A DNA stretch of 20,014 nucleotides from a virus: positions 1-20,014 of the IMG/VR virus record IMGVR_UViG_3300025110_000177; one strand, 5' to 3'. Shown here in pieces: positions 8,257 to 15,879 of the stretch (position 1 is the first letter of the stretch; every line of letters starts with the position of its first letter). The notes below the pieces were generated by a model. The model did no database searches and was not told the origin of the DNA. It saw only the letters and a list, made by a program, of their open reading frames with translations. Position numbers and translations under genes: made by a program.

Positions 8257-9129
8257 ATGCCCACCTATTTAGGTAGTGGAGGGTTCGTTGAACTCAAAAG
8301 AACTTCAATGGAGCAGAGTCTTACTGCTTCATTAGTTCCTGGTGATGTAAGTACGTCAAGGAAAAGATTTTCTGTTGATGGTGTAAAAGGAAATATTATT
8401 ACTGGTGATCGACTTTCAATATCAAGAATAGATGGAACTTCTGCAAATTTAGAATTAGTTTCTGGTCATAATGCAAGAGATGGTAGTTGGTTTGCTCATG
8501 TTGACGATATAGGAGGATTGCGGCTTTATAACACTTTTGCACTTGCTGTTGGAGGTACAAAAGCTACTGCTATAGCTTTAGTAACTCCTTCTAGCAATCA
8601 AGAAATCTCAATAGTTTCAAGAAATAACAATTATAGGCCTTTAGCACGAATTGAAGAATATGAGTTCACCACACAAAGAGATCAAATAGAGATTAGTCAG
8701 TTAGGCGATGTTTTTAAAAGGCAATATGACAATGGAATGATTCAAGGGCAAGGATCAATGACTTGCTTTTGGGAACACAGGTATGTTACTTCTGACCCTG
8801 ATTATTCTGCCGATCAAGAATTTTCTTCTTATTTAGCACGTTTGATTTTACGAGTTCAACAAGGTACTGATTTTGTTGGTCGATTTTTTCTTTATAGAGA
8901 ATCTGCTTCTTCTGTAAATAATGCTTGGTATGAATGTACGGCACAAATAACAAGTTGTAGTATCTCAATTCCTAATGTTGGAATAATAAAAACTCAAATA
9001 GAGTTTATTACTAATGGCAAGTTTGATCTTAAAGTGGGTACAACTCCTGGTTATATCTTACAAGAATCAACGGATTACATATTGCAGGAAGATGGGAGTA
9101 AGCTCTTCTTAGAAGATGATGCGACATAA
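8257..9129 (+). CDS. Tail protein with tail-tube-like C-terminal domain
   Basis: A 290-residue protein four bases after the tube-like gene. The first part (residues 1-130) has 'YLGSGGFVELKRTS', 'DRLSISRIDGT', 'LELVSGHNARDGSWFAHVD' and 'GGLRLYNTF', a beta-rich phage structural text. From about residue 140, 'EYEFTTQRDQIEISQLGDVFK' and 'GMIQGQGSMTCFWEHRY' parallel the ETLDITTLGD and SGSASVSWY motifs of the upstream gene, so I infer a second tube fold fused to a different N-terminal domain. The last 30 residues hold two YILQE copies and end LFLEDDAT, a short-repeat acidic tail that I recall from other marine phage structural proteins. Two-domain tube-like proteins can cap or terminate tails; that role is inference. 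The ATG start has no strong Shine-Dalgarno. Confidence 0.62.
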   Translation: MPTYLGSGGFVELKRTSMEQSLTASLVPGDVSTSRKRFSVDGVKGNIITGDRLSISRIDGTSANLELVSGHNARDGSWFAHVDDIGGLRLYNTFALAVGGTKATAIALVTPSSNQEISIVSRNNNYRPLARIEEYEFTTQRDQIEISQLGDVFKRQYDNGMIQGQGSMTCFWEHRYVTSDPDYSADQEFSSYLARLILRVQQGTDFVGRFFLYRESASSVNNAWYECTAQITSCSISIPNVGIIKTQIEFITNGKFDLKVGTTPGYILQESTDYILQEDGSKLFLEDDAT

Positions 9130-9140
9130 TAGATAAAAGG

Positions 9141-9148
9141 TATAAACT
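9141..9148 (+). promoter_or_regulatory. Possible weak promoter -10 / late-promoter-like TATAAACT
   Basis: TATAAACT lies in the 41-base gap before the giant fibre gene. It matches six of eight positions of the TATAAATA late promoter known from T4-type phages, and could equally be a sigma70 -10 without a convincing -35. The short GAGAG at 9162-9166 just before the ATG at 9171 may serve as ribosome binding site. Low certainty: AT-rich DNA gives such matches by chance. Confidence 0.15.
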
Positions 9149-9170
9149 GTCCCTAAAGACCGAGAGTTAA

Positions 9171-12100
9171 ATGGCTGATCTTCAAATAAGTCAACTGCCT
9201 GCTTTAGCGGAGGCAGATTTAGCGGCTGGAGATGAATTGGCTGTCGTAGATGGCAGCGCATCGGAAACCAAACGAATTACAGCAAAAGCTTTAGTTGAAA
9301 AAGGTGTTGCTTTAATTGATGCTGGTAGCATTCCAGGCTCAGCACTTTCGACTTTAGGGGTAAATACGGTAGTAACGGCAAGTATTACTAATTTAAACGT
9401 CACAGCAGCAAAGATTGCAAACGCAACAATAACAGCGACTCAAATAGCGGATGCAACAATAACTGGAGCAAAATTAGTTGACGATACTGTTACTGCAACA
9501 CAGATAGCTGCTAATGCGATAGGTGCGTCTGAGCTAGCTGATGACGCTGTTGATAGTGCTGCTATAGCTGCAAACGCAGTAACAACTGTCAAAATTGCAG
9601 ATGCAAATGTTACTTATGCAAAGTTAAGTCTTAGTGATGGAGATATTGCAGGAGCAAAAATTGCAACAGGTGGGATTACAGCATTACAAATAGCAGCAAA
9701 TGCTGTTGGTGCTAGTGAGCTCGCAGACAATGCCGTAGATACAGCAGCCATAGCAAATTTAGCTGTTACGTCTGGAAAGTTAGCAGCTAATTCTATCACC
9801 GTAGATAAGATTACTGATGGTGTTATTACAGGTGCAAAACTAGTAACTGGAACAATTACAGCTACTCAAATAGCGGCAAATGCTGTTACTGCCTCTGAGT
9901 TGGCTAATGATGCTGTCGATACAAATGCAATTCTTGATGATGCTGTAACTGCTGCAAAACTTGCGGCTGGTGCTGTGGATACAACAGCGTTAGGCACAGC
10001 GGCTGTTACAGGAGCAAAAATTGCAAATACAACAATCACAGCAGCGAACATTGTAGCTGGCACGATTACATCTGCTGAACTTGCAGCCGATTCTGTAGGT
10101 GCTAGTGAAATAGCTGCTAACGCTGTTGGTGCTAGTGAACTTGCAGACGATGCAGTTGACACGAATGCAATAGCAAATAGTGCTGTTACAGGTGACAAAA
10201 TTGCAAATACAACTATTACTTATGCAAAGTTAAGTCTTAGTGATGGGGATATACCTGCTGCCAAGATTGTTGCTAATTCATTAACTGCTGGTCAGATAGC
10301 TGCAAATGCTATAGGAGCTAGTGAATTGGCTGATAATGCAGTTGATACTGCTGCTATTGCTGATGATGCAGTTACTGGAGCCAAAATTGCAGCAACAACT
10401 ATTACTGGAGCAAATATTGCAGCAACAACAATTGCAGCAGGAAATATTGTTGCAAATACTATTACTGCTTCAGAAATAGCTGCTAATGCAATTGGTTCAA
10501 GCGAATTGGCGGATAATGCTGTTGATACTGCTGCCATTGCAAACGCAGCAATAACTAACGATAAAATTGCAAATACAACTGTTGCTTATGCCAAATTAAA
10601 TTTATCGGATGGAGATATAGCAGGGGCAAAAATAACAAGTAATTCGATTACAGCTACTCAAATAGCTGCTGATGCAGTAGGGGCTAGTGAACTTGCAAAT
10701 AATGCTGTTGACACCAATGCTTTAGCAGATGATGCGGTTACTGGAGCAAAGATCGCAGCGGCAACAATTGAAGGAGCAAATATTGTTACTGGCACAATTA
10801 CTGCAACTCAATTAGCTGCTGATTCTGTAGGGGCAAGTGAAATAGCAGCAAATGCAGTTGGTGCTTCAGAACTAGCAGATGATGCTGTCGATACAGCAGC
10901 TATAGCGAATTTGGCTGTCACAGCAGCAAAGATAGCTAATACAACTATTACGGCAGCAAAATTAAATTTATCTGCTGGAGATATTGATGGAACAAAAATT
11001 GCAGCTAATTCACTTACAGCTAGTCAAATTGCTGCAAATGCAATAACAGCTAGTGAGTTAGCTGATGATGCAGTTGATACAGCCGCTATAGCTAACAACG
11101 CTGTCACAGCAGCAAAGATAGCCACTAATGCGGTTACTGCGACAGAACTTGCAGACAATGCCGTAGATACTGCTGCTATTGCAGATGGTGCGGTTACTGC
11201 TGTTAAAATTTCAGGCACATTAAATACTGCAACTATTGCTGATAGTGCGATAACAACAGCAAAAATTGCTGATGATGCAGTAACTAGTGCGAAGCTTGGA
11301 GCCAATGCTGTTGATGCTGCCGCTTTGGCTAATGACGCTGTAGATTCAACAGCGATTTTGGATGGAGCAGTATTAGAAGCAAAGATTGGAACAGGTGCAG
11401 TAACAAATGCAAAAATAGGAGCAAATGCTGTAACAGCAGCAAAGATTACTGACGGCACAATTACAGCGGCAAAATTAGCCACCGCAAATATCGACAGATC
11501 ATTAAATGTAGCTTCCGGAAATTTAGGAATAAATAATGTTATTTCTGCTGGAATTCGCTCAGGGATCACCTATAACGCTCAGGGCTTAATAACCTCTACA
11601 ACTGCACTGGTAGCAAGCGATTTGCCTGTTGCAACTGCTACTGCGGTTGGTGGTGTTTCTATCGTTAGTACAGGTGGGCTGACAGTAACAGGAGCGGGTG
11701 CATTATCTATTGCAACAACAACAACTGCAAGCACAGGAACAAAAGTCACTTTTAACAACTTTGGTCAGGTAACTAGTACTGCAACTCTTGCTGCTAGTGA
11801 CTTGCCTGTTGCGACTGCTAGTGCTGTTGGTGGAGTTTCTGTTCCTACAGGTGGTCCTCTTTCGGTCGATGGAAACGGTGCAATTACCGTTGCTAATTCA
11901 GGGGTAACAGCAGGTGTTGGTACAAAAGTAACAGTTGACGCAAAAGGTCGAGTAACCAATCTTGCAACTCTTGCAGACAGTGATCTTCCTAATCACAGTG
12001 CAGCTTTAATAACTTCTGGAAGTATTCCAACAGCAAGGATTGCTAATGATGCAATTACTGGAACAAAACTTGCAAATGCCTCAACAACTATATTTGGATC

Positions 12101-15100
12101 TGTCGCCCAGACAGGGTTCCCGACATCCGATTTCACAGGGCAGTTTTTCTTCGATTCTGTTTCTGAAGATTTATACATATATGATGGAAATGCCTATCAA
12201 CCAGTAACAACTTTAACTAAAGGTTCGCTGGTCTTTGGTGGTACTTTTAACGCATCAACAAGTAAAGTTGCAAGTGTAACAACCGCAGGTGCAGCAGCGG
12301 GTCTAACAGTTGGATCTAATGTTCCAACTCCGACAACTAGTACGGATGGTTTGTACTTAGTAGTTGAGACTGCTGGTACTCCAAGTGCGCCAGCCCCAGT
12401 AGTTTCTCTCGCACCACCAGATTATATTTTAGGTGTTACAAATACATCAGGAAGTTCATGGGAAGAAATTGATTTATCTCAAACAGTAGCAGGGCAGGTC
12501 GCAAGCAATATTACTTTTACACCATATGGGCAAATTCAAAGTACAAATGTACAGGATGCTCTTGAAGAGTTAGAAACAGAAAAGTTAGCAAAAGCTGGTG
12601 GTACTGTCACTGGTCAAGTGTTATTAGGTAATACTGCAACGCTTGTTTTTGAAGGTTCTAGTACAGACGCATACCAGACTACTTTAGGAGTTGTTAACCC
12701 AACTACAGCAGACAAAACAATACTTTTACCTAATACTTCTGGAACTTTAATAACAACTAATGATTCAGGGACTATTTCATCAGCAATGATTGCAGATGGA
12801 GCCATTCTTAATGCAGATATAAATGCCGATGCTGCAATTGCATTTACAAAATTAGCTGATTTAACTTCTGCTCAGATACTCGTTGGTAATGCTTCTAATG
12901 AGCCAACATCAGTAGCAGTAACAGGAGATATAGCGATAACTAATGCAGGTGTTACTTCTATTGCCGCTGGAGTCATTGTTGATGCTGATATATCTGGATC
13001 GGCTGCGATAACAGGTAGCAAGATTGCTACTGGAACGACAAGTGCAGTTGGTGTTCTTCAGTTAACAAACGCAACAGATAGTACAAGTGCTACTACGGCT
13101 GCTACTCCTGCTGCTGTTAAGACAGCCAAAGATGCTGCTGATGCTGCTGCTGTAACTGCTAATGCTGCTTTACCAAAAGCAGGCGGCACTTTAACCGACA
13201 ACTTAATTATCGATAATGCCAAAAGTGTCAGATTCTCTGAAGCTGATTCAAATGGCGCACATTATTTAGCACTAAAAGCCCCTGATTCTGTAACGGCTGA
13301 TATTACTTTTACCTTGCCTGATGGTGATGGCAGTTCTGGGCAAAGATTACAAACAGATGGATCTGGAAATTTAAGTTGGGGTACTGACAATGCAACAGAC
13401 CCCACCAAGTTGCCATTAGCAGGCGGCACAATGACTGGTGCTATTGCAATGGGTACAAGCAAGATCACTGGTCTTGGAGATCCAACAGCAGCGCAAGATG
13501 CAGCAACTAAAACTTATGTAGATGCAGCAAGTACAACAGGAAATGCAGCAACAGCAACAGCACTTGCAACAGCAAGAACAATAGGTGGAGTCAGCTTTGA
13601 TGGAACTGCAAATATAGATTTGCCAGGTGTTAACGCTGCTGGCAACCAAAACACTACAGGAAACGCAGCCACAGCAACAAAGTTTGCTTCTGCGGTCACG
13701 ATTGGTGGGGTTAGTTTTGATGGTTCAGCAAACATAACTCTGCCTGGTGTTAATGCTTCTGGTACTCAAGACACTTCAGGAACAGCAGCACTCGCAACCC
13801 AGTTCACAGTCACAGCAAACGACACGACAAATGAGACTGTTTATCCAGTTTTTGTAGATGCTGCAACAGGTTCTCAAGGTGCTGAAACAGATTCTGCTTT
13901 AACTTATAATCCTTCAACTGGAGCTTTAACTACAACAACATTTATTGGTGCGTTAACTGGAAATGTTTCTGGATCATCAGGTTCATGTACTGGAAACGCT
14001 GCTACTGCAACAGCTTTAGCGACTGCTAGAACGATTGGTGGGGTTAGCTTCGACGGTACAGCAGCAATAGATCTTCCTGGTGTAAACACTTCAGGAACGC
14101 AAGATACAAGTGGAACAGCAGCACTCGCAACACAATTTACAGTTACAGCGAATAATTCTACAAATGAAACTGTTTATCCTTTGTTCTCTGATGGAGCAAC
14201 AGGTAGCCAAGGTGCGGAAACAGATACTGGGTTTACTTATAACCCCTCAACTGGTGCTTTAACTTCTACTTCTTTTGTTGGTGCTTTAACTGGGAATGTC
14301 ACAGGTAACGCAAGTGGTTCATCAGGTTCTTGTACTGGTAATGCGGCGACAGCAACTGCATTAGCAACTGCAAGAGCCATTAACGGAGTTGATTTCGATG
14401 GTACTGGAGCCATAACAGTAACGGCTGCTGCTGGCACGTTGACTGGGACTGAATTAAAAAGCACTGTTGTTACTTCCAGCCTGACTTCAGTAGGAACTCT
14501 TGCGAGTTTGGCAGTTACAAATAACGCAACTATCGGCGGTAATGCAACGATCACTGGGGATTTGGTTGTAAATGGAACCACTACAACGGTTTCAAGCACC
14601 ACCGTTGAGGTAGCTGACAAAAATATAGAAATTGGAAAAGTATCGAGTCCTAGTGATACAACCGCAGATGGAGGAGGTTTAACTCTTAAAGGTACAACAG
14701 ATAAGACATGGAACTGGGTTAATTCAACAGATGCTTGGACATCTTCAGAACATATTCAAGTTGCTAGTGGTAAGACATTTATTGGAGATGGTTCAACGTT
14801 AACTGCATTAAACGCATCAAACATTGCCTCTGGGACTATTGCAGCAGCTAGGGTTCCAACTCTTAATCAAAACACAACGGGATCAGCAGCAACATTAACA
14901 ACAGCAAGAACTATTAACGGGATAAGCTTTGACGGTTCTGCGGATATAACGGTTACTGCTGCTGCTGGAACACTTACAGGAACAGAATTAAAAAGCACAG
15001 TTGTTACATCAAGCTTGACTTCTGTTGGAACGTTAACTGGTTTAACAAGCACTGGAAATATTGATATTGATAGTGATTCAACAAAATTAAGGTTAGGGGC

Positions 15101-15839
15101 AGATCAAGACGCAGAACTATATCACACTGGAGCGCATGGATACTTAGTAAACAGTACAGGTAATTTTAATTTAAGAACTGGCGGCACTTTATGGATAGAT
15201 AATGCAGCAGGTAACGAAACATACATAAAAGCTATTGAAAACGGAGCCGTAGAGTTATTTCACAATAATATTAAAACTTTTGCAACTGCCAGTCATGGCA
15301 TAGAAGTTTTAGGCCCTGAAGGAGGCACTGCAAATGTTTATATGTATGCTGACGAAGGAGATGATAATGCAGATAAATGGGGATTAGAAGTAGATACAAG
15401 CGGTAATTTTAATATACGCAACTACTCAACAGGGTCTTGGGTTGACGGTTTAACTTTAGACGGCTCAAATAACGCCACGTTTGCTGGAACGGTATCAGAC
15501 AGCAAAGGCAACCTGCGTTCTATACCTCAAAAAACTGGTTCAACAGGTACTGCTACTTATGAATTAGTTGCTGCTGATGCTGGCAAACATGTTTATCATG
15601 CGTCAACAGGAAGCATAACTGTACCACCAACGTCAGGAATCTTTAGTGCTGGAGATGCCATAACAATATTAAATGGACACGCCTCTGGTACGTTTCAAAT
15701 CCTTCAAGGTACTGGTGTTACTATTTGGAACTCTGGCGATGGAACTTCAGGTACACGCACTGTAGGTGTAAAAGGAATGTGTACATTACTTTGTGTTGGG
15801 AGTAATGGGTACTACATTTCAGGTGCAGGGTTGACATAA
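9171..15839 (+). CDS. Giant modular tail fibre protein with ten-residue repeat shaft
   Basis: A 2222-residue, Ala/Thr-rich, almost Cys-free protein. Residues 1-70 (MADLQISQLPALAEADLAAG start) form a likely tail-attachment head. Residues 78-774 are 69 tandem ten-residue units of the type TAxxIAxxAV. From about 783 come three copies of a G-x-V/I-T-S-T-x-L-x-x-SDLP module, then a segment near 974-1013 (FFFDSVSEDLYIYDG). AGGT-type fibre repeats follow near 1140, 1334 and 1414, with a phage tail fibre repeat (GVLQLTNATDSTS) near 1293. Next are repeated TGNAATATALATAR / IGGVSFDG modules (about 1457-1745) and two LTGTELKSTVVTSSLTSVG copies (about 1755 and 1933). Near 1790-1865 lies a segment with GDLVVNGTTTTV and DKNIEIG, then an AELYHTGAHGYLV region. 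The protein ends in a beta-rich tip (2130-2222). No S74 chaperone ending is seen. Probably a trimeric fibre; host binding is inferred. Confidence 0.85.
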   Translation: MADLQISQLPALAEADLAAGDELAVVDGSASETKRITAKALVEKGVALIDAGSIPGSALSTLGVNTVVTASITNLNVTAAKIANATITATQIADATITGAKLVDDTVTATQIAANAIGASELADDAVDSAAIAANAVTTVKIADANVTYAKLSLSDGDIAGAKIATGGITALQIAANAVGASELADNAVDTAAIANLAVTSGKLAANSITVDKITDGVITGAKLVTGTITATQIAANAVTASELANDAVDTNAILDDAVTAAKLAAGAVDTTALGTAAVTGAKIANTTITAANIVAGTITSAELAADSVGASEIAANAVGASELADDAVDTNAIANSAVTGDKIANTTITYAKLSLSDGDIPAAKIVANSLTAGQIAANAIGASELADNAVDTAAIADDAVTGAKIAATTITGANIAATTIAAGNIVANTITASEIAANAIGSSELADNAVDTAAIANAAITNDKIANTTVAYAKLNLSDGDIAGAKITSNSITATQIAADAVGASELANNAVDTNALADDAVTGAKIAAATIEGANIVTGTITATQLAADSVGASEIAANAVGASELADDAVDTAAIANLAVTAAKIANTTITAAKLNLSAGDIDGTKIAANSLTASQIAANAITASELADDAVDTAAIANNAVTAAKIATNAVTATELADNAVDTAAIADGAVTAVKISGTLNTATIADSAITTAKIADDAVTSAKLGANAVDAAALANDAVDSTAILDGAVLEAKIGTGAVTNAKIGANAVTAAKITDGTITAAKLATANIDRSLNVASGNLGINNVISAGIRSGITYNAQGLITSTTALVASDLPVATATAVGGVSIVSTGGLTVTGAGALSIATTTTASTGTKVTFNNFGQVTSTATLAASDLPVATASAVGGVSVPTGGPLSVDGNGAITVANSGVTAGVGTKVTVDAKGRVTNLATLADSDLPNHSAALITSGSIPTARIANDAITGTKLANASTTIFGSVAQTGFPTSDFTGQFFFDSVSEDLYIYDGNAYQPVTTLTKGSLVFGGTFNASTSKVASVTTAGAAAGLTVGSNVPTPTTSTDGLYLVVETAGTPSAPAPVVSLAPPDYILGVTNTSGSSWEEIDLSQTVAGQVASNITFTPYGQIQSTNVQDALEELETEKLAKAGGTVTGQVLLGNTATLVFEGSSTDAYQTTLGVVNPTTADKTILLPNTSGTLITTNDSGTISSAMIADGAILNADINADAAIAFTKLADLTSAQILVGNASNEPTSVAVTGDIAITNAGVTSIAAGVIVDADISGSAAITGSKIATGTTSAVGVLQLTNATDSTSATTAATPAAVKTAKDAADAAAVTANAALPKAGGTLTDNLIIDNAKSVRFSEADSNGAHYLALKAPDSVTADITFTLPDGDGSSGQRLQTDGSGNLSWGTDNATDPTKLPLAGGTMTGAIAMGTSKITGLGDPTAAQDAATKTYVDAASTTGNAATATALATARTIGGVSFDGTANIDLPGVNAAGNQNTTGNAATATKFASAVTIGGVSFDGSANITLPGVNASGTQDTSGTAALATQFTVTANDTTNETVYPVFVDAATGSQGAETDSALTYNPSTGALTTTTFIGALTGNVSGSSGSCTGNAATATALATARTIGGVSFDGTAAIDLPGVNTSGTQDTSGTAALATQFTVTANNSTNETVYPLFSDGATGSQGAETDTGFTYNPSTGALTSTSFVGALTGNVTGNASGSSGSCTGNAATATALATARAINGVDFDGTGAITVTAAAGTLTGTELKSTVVTSSLTSVGTLASLAVTNNATIGGNATITGDLVVNGTTTTVSSTTVEVADKNIEIGKVSSPSDTTADGGGLTLKGTTDKTWNWVNSTDAWTSSEHIQVASGKTFIGDGSTLTALNASNIASGTIAAARVPTLNQNTTGSAATLTTARTINGISFDGSADITVTAAAGTLTGTELKSTVVTSSLTSVGTLTGLTSTGNIDIDSDSTKLRLGADQDAELYHTGAHGYLVNSTGNFNLRTGGTLWIDNAAGNETYIKAIENGAVELFHNNIKTFATASHGIEVLGPEGGTANVYMYADEGDDNADKWGLEVDTSGNFNIRNYSTGSWVDGLTLDGSNNATFAGTVSDSKGNLRSIPQKTGSTGTATYELVAADAGKHVYHASTGSITVPPTSGIFSAGDAITILNGHASGTFQILQGTGVTIWNSGDGTSGTRTVGVKGMCTLLCVGSNGYYISGAGLT
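9610..9640 (+). repeat. 31-base exact direct repeat, copy 1
   Basis: Bases 9610-9640 are identical to 10216-10246, 606 bases downstream. They code for the TYAKLSLSDG interruption of the fibre shaft. Flanking bases differ on both sides. This is the longest exact DNA repeat I noticed in the fibre gene. Confidence 0.9.
10216..10246 (+). repeat. 31-base exact direct repeat, copy 2
   Basis: Identical to 9610-9640. The spacing (606 bases, 202 codons) keeps the reading frame, so recombination between the copies would delete or duplicate twenty ten-residue units without a frameshift. Confidence 0.9.
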
Positions 15840-15868
15840 ATTTGTACCTACTAACTAACACACAACAC

Positions 15869-15872
15869 GGAG
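15869..15872 (+). promoter_or_regulatory. Ribosome binding site of the LamG adhesin gene
   Basis: GGAG seven bases before the ATG at 15880. It is stronger than the sites before the tube-like and giant fibre genes and fixes the start of the adhesin. Confidence 0.7.
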
Positions 15873-15879
15873 ATTAATT

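Larger units (their letters stand above)
9402..11492 (+). repeat. Protein-coding tandem repeat: 69 ten-residue (30-base) units
   Basis: Residues 78-774 of the fibre divide almost perfectly into ten-residue units with small or Thr/Gly/Asp at position 1, Ala at 2, Ile/Leu at 5, Ala at 6, Asn/Asp at 8 and Val/Ile at 10. Counting gives 69 units if the four SDGDI/SAGDI segments are taken as two units plus two residues and one 19-residue segment as two units less one. These four segments begin at bases 9612, 10218, 10584 and 10950, so they are 202, 122 and 122 residues apart. The region fits a regular rod-like shaft; whether it is beta-helical or coiled-coil cannot be settled by eye. Confidence 0.9.

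Noticed and set aside
9402-11492. CRISPR array or DNA-level satellite
   Set aside because: Repeats are at protein level with no identical DNA repeats separated by unique spacers.
11024-11569. Long minus-strand open frames opposite the giant fibre, the largest 181 residues
   Set aside because: They recur wherever the repeat shaft is read backwards, are made of Ala/Val/Ser runs mirroring the plus-strand repeats, and have no ribosome binding sites. They are shadows.
13416-13649. Cysteine-rich 77-residue minus-strand frame
   Set aside because: The Cys run is the complement of GCA alanine codons in the fibre gene, so it is a codon artefact.
15831-15859. Perfect TTGACA at 15831-15836 as a promoter for the adhesin gene
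   Set aside because: It is codon sequence at the end of the fibre gene and no acceptable -10 lies 16-18 bases downstream.
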